Positions 15,892-25,290 of a DNA stretch of 64,000 nt are shown here, in pieces. A program made the position numbers and the translations under genes. The stretch covers positions 186,001 through 250,000 of the forward strand of contig CANKZU010000004.1 in assembly GCA_947488615.1 (NCBI GenBank). The letters are read 5' to 3'. The notes beneath the pieces are model-generated. The model was not told the origin of the DNA and did no database searches. It was given only the letters and a program-made list of their open reading frames with translations. Positions within the stretch are counted from its first letter, which is position 1, and each line of letters starts with the position of its first letter. Origin of the DNA: an uncultured Aurantimonas sp. (lineage in GTDB: Bacteria > Pseudomonadota > Alphaproteobacteria > Rhizobiales > Rhizobiaceae).

Positions 15892-18800
15892 ACGCGCTCA
15901 TCGAAGCGGGCTTCGACCGCTCGCGCACCGTTCTGCTCGTCCTCGTACTGATCCTCGTCGCCGGGGTTATCGGTTACCAGGCCATCCCGAAGGAATCCTC
16001 GCCCGACATCCCGATCCCGGTGATGTACGTGACCGCGACATTGGAGGGCATCTCGCCGGAGGACAGCGAGCGGCTTCTGGTCAAGCCCCTGGAGACCGAG
16101 CTGTCGTCGCTGTCCGGCCTCGACGAATTGGAGTCTCACGCCGCGGAAGGCTATGCTTCCGTGCAGCTGAAATTCGAGGCGGGCTTCGACGCGGACGAAG
16201 CCCTGACCGACGTCAAGGACGCAGTCGACCGGGCGAAGCCGAACCTTCCCGCCGAGGTCGACGAGCCGAAGGTGAACGAGGTCAACACCTCGCTTTTTCC
16301 GATTCTCACGGTGGTTCTGTCCGGACCGATCCCTGAGCGCTCGCTGGTCAATATCGCCAATGACCTCAGCGACGACCTCGAATCGCTGTCGGGCGTCCTC
16401 GAAGTCGATATCGGCGGCGACCGCGACGAGCTCATGGAAGTGCTGATCGAGCCGACGGTCTTCGAGACCTACAATCTGTCCTTCGACGAACTGGTCAACC
16501 AGATCAGCCGCAACAACCGCCTGATCGCGGCCGGAGCCCTCGACACGGGCGCGGGCCGGATCGTCCTCAAGGTGCCAGGCCTGATCGAGGACATTCGCGA
16601 CGTCCTGGACATGCCGGTCAAGGTCGACGGCTCGACCGTGCTGACCTTCAAGGATGTCGCCATCGCGCGGCGCACCTTCGAGGATCCCGACGGCTTCGCG
16701 CGGATCGACGGCGAACCCTCGCTCGCGCTCGAAATCAAGAAACGGTCCGGGGCCAATATCATCGAGACGGTCGACGCCGTCCGCGCGGTCGTCGACCGGC
16801 ACAAGGCCGCTTGGCCGGACACGGTCGGCGTCGAGTATCTGCAGGACGAGTCCGAGCAGGTGAAAACCATGCTCGGCGATCTCGAGAACAACGTGATTTC
16901 GGCGATCATCCTCGTCATGATCGTGATCGTCGCGACGCTGGGCCTTCGCAGCTCCATCCTCGTCGGGCTGTCGATTCCCGGCTCGTTCCTTGCCGGGATC
17001 ACCATCCTGTGGGCGTTCGGCTTCACGATGAACATCGTCGTCCTGTTTTCGCTGATCCTGGTGGTCGGCATGCTCGTCGACGGCGCGATCGTGACGACGG
17101 AACTTGCCGACCGCAGGCTTCTGGAAGGCGCTTCGCCGCGCGATGCCTATCGACATGCGGCGCAACGGATGGCCTGGCCGATCATCGCCTCGACCGTGAC
17201 GACCCTCGTCGTGTTTACGCCGCTGCTGTTTTGGCCGGGCCTTGTCGGCGAGTTCATGAAGTTCCTTCCGCTCACCGTGCTGATCACGCTGACGGCCTCG
17301 CTGTTCATGGCGCTTGTGTTCATCCCGGTTCTCGGCGGCCTGATCGGCAAGGCGCAACCGATGCCGGCAAAGCAGCGGCGCCAATTGGAGGCGGCGGAGA
17401 ACGGCGACCTGTCGCTCATCGGCGGGCTCACGGGCGTCTATCTGCGCGTTCTGCGCAGCGCCGTCAAAGGCCCGTTCGCCACTTTGGTCATCGCCTTGTC
17501 GCTGCTCGTCGGCGCGATTTACGGCTTTTCCCAATACGGCAAGGGCGTGGAATTCTTCCCCGCGATCGAGCCGGAATTCGCTCAGGTGCAGATCCGCGCG
17601 CGGGACAATTTCTCGATCTTCGAAAAGGACGCTCTTGTGCGCCGGGTCGAGGAGCGCCTGCTCGGCATGGACGAGGTCGAGACCGTCTACGCACGCACGC
17701 TCGGCGAAAGCGGTTCGCGTCAGCTCGGGGCCGACGTCATCGGCACGATACAGCTGGAACTGGATGAATGGGACACGCGGCGCAAGGCGGCGCTGATTTT
17801 CGACGACATCCGGGCGCGCGTTGCCGACATTCCCGGCATCACCATCCAGGTTCAGCAGGAGCAGAACGGGCCGGCCAGCGGCAAGCCGATCAACGTCAAG
17901 CTGCGCGGATCCGATCTGATTTCCCTAGCCAATGGCGTCGTCACCCTCAGGGGCCTGATGGAGGACATCGGCGGATTCGAGAATGTCACCGATACGCGTT
18001 CGCCGCCCGGCGTCGAATGGCAGTTGCAGGTGAACCGCGAGGAAGCCGCGCGCTACGGCGCCGACGTGTCGCTGCTCGGCCAGGCCGTGCGGCTCCTGAC
18101 CGCCGGCATCGAGGTTTCGGACTATAGGCCCGACGATGCGGGCGGCGACGGCGAAGTGCCGATCCGCGTCCGCTTTCCAGCAGGCGACCGCACGCTGGAA
18201 CGGCTGGAGGGGCTGCGCATTCCGACGGCGCGCGGCCTGGTGCCGATCCGCAATTTCGTCTCCTTCCAGCCGGCGCCGAAGGTCGGCACTATCATCCGGA
18301 TCGACCAACGCCGCGTCATGGCGGTGGAAGCGGACGTCGCGAAGGGCGTTCTCGCCAACGACCAGATCGTCAAACTGCGCGCCGCGCTCGACAAGGCCGA
18401 GCTTCCCGCCGGCGTCGACTACAATTTCGGTGGCGAGGCCGAGGACCAGGCCGAAGCGGCCACCTTCCTCACGGGAGCGGCCTCGGCGGCGATCTTCCTG
18501 ATGTTCGTCGTCCTGGTCACCCAGTTCAACTCGATTTATCAGGCGTTCCTGGTGATGAGCGCGATCGTGTTCTCGACGGCGGGCGTCTTCTACGGCCTGC
18601 TGATCACCGGCCGGCCCTTCGGCATCGTCATGGGCGGCATCGGCGTGATCGCTCTCGCCGGCATCGTCGTCAACAACAACATCGTCCTGATCGACACCTA
18701 CAACGTGTTGCGCAAGTCGGGACAGCCGCCGCTGGAGGCGATTCTTCGCACCGGCGCGCAGCGCCTGCGCCCCGTGTTCCTCACCTCCGTCACCACCGTT

Positions 18801-19097
18801 CTCGGGCTTGTGCCGATGGTCGTCGGCGCCAATATCGACTTCATCCGCCGCGAGATCCAGTTCGGCGCGCCCTCGACCCAATGGTGGACGGAACTGTCGA
18901 GCGCCATCGCCGGCGGCCTCACCTTCGCGACCATCCTTACGCTGGTGCTGACGCCCGCTCTTCTCATGCTCGGGGAAAGTATCACGGCATGGGTAAAGCG
19001 GCGGCGCGGCATCGACGCGCCGAGCCCGCTGCGCGGCGATCCGCTGGCCGGCGGCGGGGCGAACTTGCAGCCGGACGTCCCTGTTCCGGCCGAGTGA
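15888..19097 (+). CDS. RND efflux permease (inner-membrane pump)
   Basis: A 1069-residue AcrB-type transporter with the internal duplication: a first membrane helix, a porter domain, five to six helices (about 340-480), a second porter domain and a final helix bundle (about 860-1030). The TM4 motif is VGMLVDGAIVTTE: only one of AcrB's two proton-relay aspartates is kept. The TM10 position that carries the relay lysine reads VVNNNIVLID. Substrate is unknown. No TolC-type gene is nearby, so it must use an outer-membrane partner encoded elsewhere. It ends flush against dctM. Confidence 0.9.
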   Translation: MNALIEAGFDRSRTVLLVLVLILVAGVIGYQAIPKESSPDIPIPVMYVTATLEGISPEDSERLLVKPLETELSSLSGLDELESHAAEGYASVQLKFEAGFDADEALTDVKDAVDRAKPNLPAEVDEPKVNEVNTSLFPILTVVLSGPIPERSLVNIANDLSDDLESLSGVLEVDIGGDRDELMEVLIEPTVFETYNLSFDELVNQISRNNRLIAAGALDTGAGRIVLKVPGLIEDIRDVLDMPVKVDGSTVLTFKDVAIARRTFEDPDGFARIDGEPSLALEIKKRSGANIIETVDAVRAVVDRHKAAWPDTVGVEYLQDESEQVKTMLGDLENNVISAIILVMIVIVATLGLRSSILVGLSIPGSFLAGITILWAFGFTMNIVVLFSLILVVGMLVDGAIVTTELADRRLLEGASPRDAYRHAAQRMAWPIIASTVTTLVVFTPLLFWPGLVGEFMKFLPLTVLITLTASLFMALVFIPVLGGLIGKAQPMPAKQRRQLEAAENGDLSLIGGLTGVYLRVLRSAVKGPFATLVIALSLLVGAIYGFSQYGKGVEFFPAIEPEFAQVQIRARDNFSIFEKDALVRRVEERLLGMDEVETVYARTLGESGSRQLGADVIGTIQLELDEWDTRRKAALIFDDIRARVADIPGITIQVQQEQNGPASGKPINVKLRGSDLISLANGVVTLRGLMEDIGGFENVTDTRSPPGVEWQLQVNREEAARYGADVSLLGQAVRLLTAGIEVSDYRPDDAGGDGEVPIRVRFPAGDRTLERLEGLRIPTARGLVPIRNFVSFQPAPKVGTIIRIDQRRVMAVEADVAKGVLANDQIVKLRAALDKAELPAGVDYNFGGEAEDQAEAATFLTGAASAAIFLMFVVLVTQFNSIYQAFLVMSAIVFSTAGVFYGLLITGRPFGIVMGGIGVIALAGIVVNNNIVLIDTYNVLRKSGQPPLEAILRTGAQRLRPVFLTSVTTVLGLVPMVVGANIDFIRREIQFGAPSTQWWTELSSAIAGGLTFATILTLVLTPALLMLGESITAWVKRRRGIDAPSPLRGDPLAGGGANLQPDVPVPAE

Positions 19098-20420
19098 TCA
19101 GTAGAGCCAGCGCACCATCACCAGCGTGATCGCGGGAAACATCGTCAGGATGATCGTCCTGACGATGTCGGCGGCGACGAAGGGCGCGGCCCCCTGAAAC
19201 GTCCGGATCATCGGCACGTCCTTGGCCATCGAATTGATGACGAAGAGGTTCAGCCCGACGGGCGGCGTGATCAGCCCCACCTCGACGACGATCAGGATGA
19301 GGATACCGAACCAGATCGCGAACTCCTCCGGCGGCAGGCCGAAGTCGAGACCGATGACGATCGGGAAGAAGATCGGCACGGTGAGGAGAATCATCGACAG
19401 CGAATCCATGACGCAGCCGAAAACCAGATAGGTCAAAAGGATGATGGTCAGCACCAGCCAGGGCGAGAGTCCCTGTGCCACCACCCAGGCAGCAGATTCC
19501 TGTGGCAACTGGCTGAGGGCGAGGAACGAATTGTAGACGCCGGCGCCGAGAATGATGAAAAAGATCATCGCAGTAGAGACGGCTGTTTCCACAAAACTTT
19601 CAGATAAGGCCTGCCGCGTCAGCCCGCCATTGAGGAAGGCGATGAGGCCGGTTCCCGCCGCGCCGACCGCCGCGCCCTCAGTCGGTGTGAACCAGCCGAA
19701 ATAGATGCCGAAGACGACCAGGAAAAAGACGACGAGCACCGGCCAGACGTCTCGGGTGAGGCGCAGCCGCTCGCCCCAGGACGCCTTTGCCCGCGTGCCG
19801 CCGGAATTGGGCTTCAGCCGGACATAGATCGCGATGGTGATCATGTAGCCGAGCATCGCCAGCAGGCCGGGGATGAAGGCGGCGAGAAACAGCTTGGCAA
19901 TGTTCTGCTCGGTCAGGATCGCATAGATCACCAGAATGACCGAGGGCGGGATCAGGATGCCGAGGGTGCCGCCGGCGGCGAGCGTCCCGGTGGCGAGGCC
20001 GCCATCGTAGCCGTAGCGCTTGAGTTCGGGCAGCGCGACCTTGCCCATGGTCGCGGCTGTCGCGATCGACGAGCCGCAGATCGCCCCAAACCCCGCGCAG
20101 GCGCCGATCGCCGCCATGGCGACGCCGCCCTTGCGATGGCCGAGCCAGGCATTGGCGGCGCCGAACAGCGATTGCGACATGCCGCCCTTGGCGGCGAATT
20201 GGCCCATCAGCAGGAACAGCGGAATGATCGACAGCGAGTAGCTCGAAAAGGTGGTGAAGGTCAGCGATTTCAGCTGCGCCAGGATCGGCGTCGCACGGCC
20301 GAGGACGAGCCAGTTGCCGACGAAGCCACAGACCAGCATGGCCAGCCCGATCGGCATCCGCAGGAAGATGAGCACCAGCAGAACCGGGAAGGACAGCAGC
20401 GCGAGTTCGAGATTGGACAA
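19098..20420 (-). CDS. dctM: TRAP transporter large membrane subunit (DctM)
   Basis: A 440-residue polytopic protein of the DctM family, the ion-coupled membrane subunit of TRAP uptake systems. Family segments include RMPIGLAMLVCGFVGNW, GAICGSSIATAATMGKVALP, GTLGILIPPSVILVIYAILT, and near the end EVGLITPPVGLNLFVINSMA. It follows dctQ by 4 bases and is the last gene of the unit. Its stop codon directly abuts that of the RND permease in the sequence TGATCA. Substrate cannot be read from sequence. Confidence 0.94.
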   Translation of the reverse strand: MSNLELALLSFPVLLVLIFLRMPIGLAMLVCGFVGNWLVLGRATPILAQLKSLTFTTFSSYSLSIIPLFLLMGQFAAKGGMSQSLFGAANAWLGHRKGGVAMAAIGACAGFGAICGSSIATAATMGKVALPELKRYGYDGGLATGTLAAGGTLGILIPPSVILVIYAILTEQNIAKLFLAAFIPGLLAMLGYMITIAIYVRLKPNSGGTRAKASWGERLRLTRDVWPVLVVFFLVVFGIYFGWFTPTEGAAVGAAGTGLIAFLNGGLTRQALSESFVETAVSTAMIFFIILGAGVYNSFLALSQLPQESAAWVVAQGLSPWLVLTIILLTYLVFGCVMDSLSMILLTVPIFFPIVIGLDFGLPPEEFAIWFGILILIVVEVGLITPPVGLNLFVINSMAKDVPMIRTFQGAAPFVAADIVRTIILTMFPAITLVMVRWLY

Positions 20421-20424
20421 GGGG

Positions 20425-20976
20425 TTACGCTCGGGTCTTCTGGAGACGATTCAAACATGCGTTCGCCGAGCGCCACACGGTGACGAGGCAAGCGAGCAGG
20501 AAGACCCCGGCGCCGACGAGCGCGAGCGCATAGCCCCACCACACCGGAATCGCCAGAATGAAGCTCTCCTCTCCCGTCCGCATCTTGTCCTGAAGTCCGG
20601 CCAGAAGCCGCCAGAGAATGATGGCGGAGGCGCCGGTCATCAGCGCATTGCCGACGAGGTCGGTGATCGCAACGCTGCGTCGGCCCATCGCTCCGGCGAA
20701 GAGATCCACCGTCACGTGGCCGCGCTTCAACTGGCATAGCGGCAAAAAGAAGAACACCGCGACGCCGGAGGCGATCTCGACCATCTCGAAATCGCCGGGA
20801 ACCGGTCCGAAGCCGAATCCGAGGGTGAGAAGCGCGCGCCCCGCGATCGAAACGCTGGTCAAAACGGTGATGAAGACGAGGCAAAAGCCTCCGGCATAGG
20901 CAAGCAGCGTCGCCGCCGCATCGACGCCGCGTCCGAGACGGCCGGACCCGTCGTCAAATCCTGCGGCGTCGCTCAA
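20425..20976 (-). CDS. dctQ: TRAP transporter small membrane subunit (DctQ)
   Basis: A four-helix DctQ-family protein (membrane segments near LLAYAGGFCLVFITVLTSVS, ASGVAVFFFLPLCQL, LVGNALMTGASAIILWRLL, WWGYALALVGAGVFLLACLV) with the typical LKRGHVTVDLF. No ATG lies in frame near the conserved start. I chose TTG at 20976, giving 183 residues, close to the family norm. Longer readings run back through the hairpin into dctP and have unlikely Arg-rich sequence. It works with DctM and DctP. Confidence 0.85.
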   Translation of the reverse strand: MSDAAGFDDGSGRLGRGVDAAATLLAYAGGFCLVFITVLTSVSIAGRALLTLGFGFGPVPGDFEMVEIASGVAVFFFLPLCQLKRGHVTVDLFAGAMGRRSVAITDLVGNALMTGASAIILWRLLAGLQDKMRTGEESFILAIPVWWGYALALVGAGVFLLACLVTVWRSANACLNRLQKTRA

Positions 20977-21013
20977 AACCGGGTCACCATTGCATGCTTG
21001 AGAGATTTTCCGA

Positions 21014-21057
21014 GCCAGGCGCGGCGGCGCGAATCCTCTCGCGCCGCCGCGCCTGGC
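21014..21057 (-). promoter_or_regulatory. Perfect 19-bp hairpin between dctP and dctQ
   Basis: Arms 21014-21032 and 21039-21057 are exact reverse complements, almost all G/C, with a 6-base loop. It lies 4 bases after the dctP stop on the minus strand and no T run follows. Such hairpins after binding-protein genes commonly protect the upstream message or cause partial termination, so the binding protein is made in excess. Confidence 0.75.
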
Positions 21058-21061
21058 GGTC

Positions 21062-22135
21062 CTATTTGTTTTCCGGCTCAGCGGCCGCCGGGGCGGGCGC
21101 GCCCGCGTCGGCCGCACCTTCCCCGGTATATTGGGCGATCAGCGCTTTGGCGTCGTCGAGAAGCTGCTGGCGCCCCTCCCCTTGCGCCACCCACTCCGCG
21201 ATGACAGCCTCGGACGCTTCCTTGAAGCGCGCGGTCTCGGCCTCGTCGAGGGTAACGACGGTATTGCCGGCCTCGCGCGCCTTTGCCTCGCCGACCTTAT
21301 CGCTGGCCTGCATCGCCGTGCCGGCCATCTCCGCCAGGGGCATCCCGGAATTGTCGTCGATGATGGCCTTCAGATCGTCGGGCAGGCCTTCATAGCTGTC
21401 CTTGTTCATGACGATGGCGAAGGTCTGGGTGTACATGCCATTCTCGCCCGAGAACCCCGTGTGGTTCTTGACCAGTTCGGCGACCCGCAGCGGCAGCGTC
21501 ACCTCCCAGGGAATCGTCGCGCCGTCGATGACGCCCTTGGAGAGCGATTCAGGAACCGCCGGCACCGGCATTCCGACCGGCGTCGCGCCAAGCTTTTCCA
21601 GGAGCTGGTTGATGATCCGCGAACCGCCGCGGATCTTCATGGCTTCCAGATTCTCCAGCGTGTTGATCGGGTCCTTGGAATGAAACAGGCCCGGCCCGTG
21701 GGTGTGGACGGCGAGAAGGTGGACCGCCTCGAATTCGTCCATGGCGTTCTTTTCCACGAACGCCTGAAAGGCCTTCGAGGTGGCGACCGCATCGGTCATG
21801 ATGAAGGGAAGCTCGAAGGTCTCCGATTTCGGAAAACGTCCCGGCGTATAGCCGAGCACCGTCCAGATGACGTCAGCGACGCCGTCCCGCGCCTGATCAA
21901 ACAGTTCGGGCGGCGAGCCGCCGAGCTGCATCGAGGGATAGAACTCGACCTTGATGCGCCCATCGGATTCCGCCTCGACCTTTTCGGCCCACGGCTTCAG
22001 CACCTTGTCCGGAATGGTTGCTTGTGCCGGCAGGAACTGATGCACCCTGAGGGTCACCTCCTGCGCCAGCGCGGCGCCCATCATGGCGGCGAGCGCGGCA
22101 CCCGCGAGCGACAGTCTGGTCAATGATTTCAGCAT
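21062..22135 (-). CDS. dctP: TRAP transporter substrate-binding protein (DctP)
   Basis: A 357-residue periplasmic binding protein from the ATG at 22135, preceded by GGGAGGATCGC. The signal peptide ends GAALA near residue 24. DctP-family features are present: LRVHQFLPAQATIPDKVLKP, FYPSMQLGGSPPELFDQARD, the conserved KIRGGSRI around the substrate-binding Arg, and GVIDGATIPWEV. The C-terminus ends in an Ala/Pro-rich tail. It is the first gene of dctP-dctQ-dctM. I cannot name the ligand. Confidence 0.93.
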   Translation of the reverse strand: MLKSLTRLSLAGAALAAMMGAALAQEVTLRVHQFLPAQATIPDKVLKPWAEKVEAESDGRIKVEFYPSMQLGGSPPELFDQARDGVADVIWTVLGYTPGRFPKSETFELPFIMTDAVATSKAFQAFVEKNAMDEFEAVHLLAVHTHGPGLFHSKDPINTLENLEAMKIRGGSRIINQLLEKLGATPVGMPVPAVPESLSKGVIDGATIPWEVTLPLRVAELVKNHTGFSGENGMYTQTFAIVMNKDSYEGLPDDLKAIIDDNSGMPLAEMAGTAMQASDKVGEAKAREAGNTVVTLDEAETARFKEASEAVIAEWVAQGEGRQQLLDDAKALIAQYTGEGAADAGAPAPAAAEPENK

Positions 22136-22284
22136 GCGATCCTCCCAGATCGGGCTCTGCGGCCCCAACCCATTCCTCGCCGGACATAGCAGCCGTAAGG
22201 CCGGCACTCGTCAACCCCGATAGAAAGATGGCGCGACGGAGACGAAGCACTCAAGCTGTCAAAGCGCATTGCCCGCACGCCATG

Positions 22285-22312
22285 AAAAAGGCCGGAGCAA
22301 CGCCCCGGCCTT
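22285..22312 (-). terminator. Rho-independent terminator of the ABC importer operon
   Basis: On the minus strand an 8-bp stem (AAGGCCGG with CCGGCCTT; arms 22305-22312 and 22288-22295) is followed by a run of five T. It lies about 30 bases past the stop of the substrate-binding protein gene. Confidence 0.75.
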
Positions 22313-22342
22313 CATTAAATGAAGGGAGCCGCGGCGCCCTTA

Positions 22343-23338
22343 CTACATGTCCTTCATCTTGTCGGTCACCGCGCTCGTCCAGGCGCCTTCCGGCTGCTTG
22401 GTGATGACCGGGTCCGAGCCGCCGCCCATCAGCACCTCGACCGTCGTGTCGGCGGAGGCGGTGTCGAGTGTGCCGTCCGAGCCGTCGACCAGCTTATTGA
22501 TCTCGCCGACCATGCGCTTCTGGTGCTCTTCGGTCTGGGCGCCCGTCATGTCGTTGTCCAGCACGATGCCGGCCGCCTCGTCCGGGTTCTCGGCGGCGTA
22601 TTCCCAGCCTTTCATCGAGGCTTTGACGAAGCGCGCGAGCTTGTCGACCATTTCGGGATCTTCAAGCGACTCCTCGAGAACGTAGAGCCCGTCCTCCAGG
22701 GTCGCGACGCCTTGGTCCTCATACTTGAAGACCGTCAGTTCGCCTTCCGGGATGCCGGCGTCGATCACCTGCCAATATTCGTTGTAGGTCATCGTCGAGA
22801 TGCAATCGGCCTGCTTCTGGATCAGCGGGTCGACATTGAAGCCCTGCTTGATGACGGTGACGCCGTCCGGGCCGCCCTCGGTGGACAGGCCGAGCTTCGA
22901 CATCCAAGACAGGAACGGGTACTCGTTGCCGGAGAACCAGACGCCGAGGGTCTTGCCCTTGAAATCCTCCGGCGCCTCGATGCCGGTCTCCTTGCGGCAC
23001 GTCAGCTCCATGCCCGACTTCTTGAACGGCTGGGCGATATTGACGAGCGGCAGCCCCTTCTCGCGGGCGGCCAGCGCCGCAGGCATCCAGTCGACGATGA
23101 CGTCGGCGCCACCGCCGGCAATCACCTGCTCGGGCGCGATGTCCGGGCCGCCGGGCTTGATCGTCACGTCGAGACCGGCCTCTTCGTAGAAGCCCTTTTC
23201 CTTGGCGACGTAATAGCCGGCGAACTGGCCCTGGGTCACCCATTTGAGCTGTAGCGTCAGCGCGTCCTGCGCCATGGTCGGCCCGGTGAAACCCAGACCT
23301 GCGAGCGCGACCACCGCGCCTGCCAGAAGCTTCTTCAT
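22343..23338 (-). CDS. ABC transporter substrate-binding protein, NMT1/THI5 (ThiY-like) family
   Basis: A 331-residue periplasmic protein with a signal peptide ending PTMAQ. Family features are LTLQLKWVTQGQFAGYYVAK, EEAGLDVTIKPGG and GADVIVDWMPAALAARE. This family binds pyrimidine-like or thiamine-precursor compounds and nitrate/sulfonate analogues. Given the pyrimidine catabolic genes around it, uptake of a pyrimidine or related compound is likely but not proven. I start at the ATG at 23338, which has AAGGGG 7 bases upstream; another ATG at 23344 is too close to it. It is the last gene of the ABC operon, just before a terminator. Confidence 0.88.
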   Translation of the reverse strand: MKKLLAGAVVALAGLGFTGPTMAQDALTLQLKWVTQGQFAGYYVAKEKGFYEEAGLDVTIKPGGPDIAPEQVIAGGGADVIVDWMPAALAAREKGLPLVNIAQPFKKSGMELTCRKETGIEAPEDFKGKTLGVWFSGNEYPFLSWMSKLGLSTEGGPDGVTVIKQGFNVDPLIQKQADCISTMTYNEYWQVIDAGIPEGELTVFKYEDQGVATLEDGLYVLEESLEDPEMVDKLARFVKASMKGWEYAAENPDEAAGIVLDNDMTGAQTEEHQKRMVGEINKLVDGSDGTLDTASADTTVEVLMGGGSDPVITKQPEGAWTSAVTDKMKDM

Positions 23339-23371
23339 GTCCATTCCCCTTTGCTCTCGTTGCGTTGTCGT

Positions 23372-24346
23372 CTAACCCTTGCGGTAGGACGGATGCCAGA
23401 AGGTCGCGGCCCGCTCGGCGACGGAGAGAAGGCCGTAGGTCAGCGAGCCGGCGAGCGCGGCGACCGCGATCTCGGCCCAGACCATGTCGGTGTTCATGCG
23501 GCCGATCTCGGCCGAGATGCGAAAGCCCATGCCGACGATCGGCGTGCCGAAGAATTCCGCCACGATCGCGCCGATCAGCGCCAGCGTCGAATTGATCTTC
23601 AGGGCATTGAAGATGAAAGGCAACGCCGCCGGCAGCCGCAGCTTGACGAGGCTCTGAAACGAGCTCGCCCCGTAGGTGCGCATCAGGTCGCGCTCCATGG
23701 CGCCTGCGGCATTGAGGCCGGCGACGGTGTTCACCAGCATCGGGAAGAACGTCATGACCACGACCACGGCGGCCTTGGAGGGCCAGTCGAAGCCGAACCA
23801 CATCACCATAATCGGCGCGACGCCGACAATCGGCAGCGCCGAGACGAGATTGCCGATCGGCAAAAGCCCGCGCTTGAGGAAAGGTGAGCGGTCGATCAAC
23901 ACCGCGACGAGAAAGCCCGAGCCGCAGCCGAGGACGTAGCCGGCGACGACCGCCTTCAGATAGGTCTGGACGAAGTCCGCCCATAGGATCGGCAGCGAAT
24001 TGGCGATCCGGACGCCAATGTCCGACGGCGCCGGCAAAAGCACGCTCGGCACCGCGAGGCCGCGCACGATGAATTCCCACAGGAGCAGAAGCGACACGCC
24101 GAACACCAGCGGAATGAGAATGCCGAGGACCGTCCGTCCGGTGCGGCCCGACGGCTCCAGCGCGGCGAGGTTAACGGTCAAGCGCCAGGAAAACAGCCAG
24201 AAGGCCGCAATGACGGCAGTCAGCGCCAGCCCGCGCTGGCCGGATTCCAGCAACGCCAGCGCCGCGAGTGCCGAGGCGCCGGCAAGCGCCGCCATCAAGG
24301 CTGTCGCGGCTGGCCCGGAGTGGCCGAGGAGGCGTGCCCCGCTCAC
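23372..24346 (-). CDS. ABC transporter permease (importer, first copy)
   Basis: A 324-residue permease of the BPD_transp_1 type, with several membrane helices and the cytoplasmic EAA-like loop MRTYGASSFQSLVKLRLPAA. Family segments include LLPAPSDIGVRIANSLPILW and GFLVAVLIDRSPFLKRGLLP. The start is GTG at 24346, overlapping the stop of the second permease gene as GTGA. It is longer than usual at its N-terminus, with extra hydrophobic segments before the core. It pairs with the neighbouring permease, ATPase and binding protein. Confidence 0.88.
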   Translation of the reverse strand: MSGARLLGHSGPAATALMAALAGASALAALALLESGQRGLALTAVIAAFWLFSWRLTVNLAALEPSGRTGRTVLGILIPLVFGVSLLLLWEFIVRGLAVPSVLLPAPSDIGVRIANSLPILWADFVQTYLKAVVAGYVLGCGSGFLVAVLIDRSPFLKRGLLPIGNLVSALPIVGVAPIMVMWFGFDWPSKAAVVVVMTFFPMLVNTVAGLNAAGAMERDLMRTYGASSFQSLVKLRLPAALPFIFNALKINSTLALIGAIVAEFFGTPIVGMGFRISAEIGRMNTDMVWAEIAVAALAGSLTYGLLSVAERAATFWHPSYRKG

Positions 24347-25290
24347 GACCGCACCCCCATGCGCTTGAGCGAGATGCGCTCGCCCAGACCAACCAGCCAG
24401 ACGAGGACGCCGGCCATGACCGCGGCGGCGACCAGCGCCGACCAGATCTGGATGGTCTGGCCGTAATAGGAGCCGGCCAGGAGCCGCGCCCCGAGGCCGG
24501 CGACCGCCCCGGTGGGAAGTTCGCCGACGATGGCGCCGACCAAAGCGGCGGCGACGGCGACCTTCATCGAGGTGAACAGGAACGGCATCGAGGCCGGCCA
24601 GCGGAGCTTGGCCAATATCTGCGGCTGGCTCGCCGAATAGGTGTGCATCAGGTCGAGCAGCATGGCGTCCGGCGAGCGCAGCCCCTTCACCATGCCGACC
24701 GCGACAGGAAAGAACGACAGATAGGTGGAGATGATCGCCTTCGGCAAAAGCCCCTGCACCCCGACGGCGTTGAGCACCACAATGATCATCGGCGCGATGG
24801 CGAGGATCGGGATCGTCTGCGAGGTGATGATCCACGGCATCAGGCTCTTGTCGAGCGTGCGCGAATGGAGGATGCCGACGGCCAGAGCCACGCCCAGCGC
24901 CGTGCCGATGACGAAGCCGAGGAGGGTCGAGGACAGCGTCACCCAGGCATGGAAGAGCAGCGATCGCGGCGATGTCGGCTTGACCTCGACCGTCGATTTC
25001 CAGATTTCCGCGACGATCTGGTGAGGTGCCGGCAGGATTGGGCGCTCGGCACTCCACGTCGCCGCGATCGTGTCGGCGATCCCGTAGGCCTCGCCGGCAC
25101 GAACCAGCTTGTCGGTCTCGGTCTGCCAGTTCATGCCGATGGCGGCGAGATACCAGATCGCGATGATCGCCGCGACGACGGTGAGGACCGGCACGGTGCG
25201 GCCCTCGACCATGCGCCGGCCGAGCCGCCGTAGCGGGCCGGCATAGCCGATGCCGGCGCCCGGCTCGGCGATGGGCGGGACGGCGGTCAT
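24343..25290 (-). CDS. ABC transporter permease (importer, second copy)
   Basis: A 315-residue permease with an N-terminal helix (VPVLTVVAAIIAIWYLAAIG) and a BPD_transp_1 core. The EAA-like loop reads MHTYSASQPQILAKLRWPAS. It starts at ATG 25290, behind TTGGGAGCGGCC. The stop of the upstream DUF559 frame overlaps this ATG as ATGA. In an undisturbed operon it would directly follow the ATPase gene; here 830 bases of repeat plus the DUF559 gene lie between. Confidence 0.88.
   Translation of the reverse strand: MTAVPPIAEPGAGIGYAGPLRRLGRRMVEGRTVPVLTVVAAIIAIWYLAAIGMNWQTETDKLVRAGEAYGIADTIAATWSAERPILPAPHQIVAEIWKSTVEVKPTSPRSLLFHAWVTLSSTLLGFVIGTALGVALAVGILHSRTLDKSLMPWIITSQTIPILAIAPMIIVVLNAVGVQGLLPKAIISTYLSFFPVAVGMVKGLRSPDAMLLDLMHTYSASQPQILAKLRWPASMPFLFTSMKVAVAAALVGAIVGELPTGAVAGLGARLLAGSYYGQTIQIWSALVAAAVMAGVLVWLVGLGERISLKRMGVRS

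Noticed and set aside
15735..17534. A 599-codon minus-strand frame over the efflux genes
   Set aside because: It is antisense to the adaptor and RND permease and has only Asp/Arg-rich composition with no domain.
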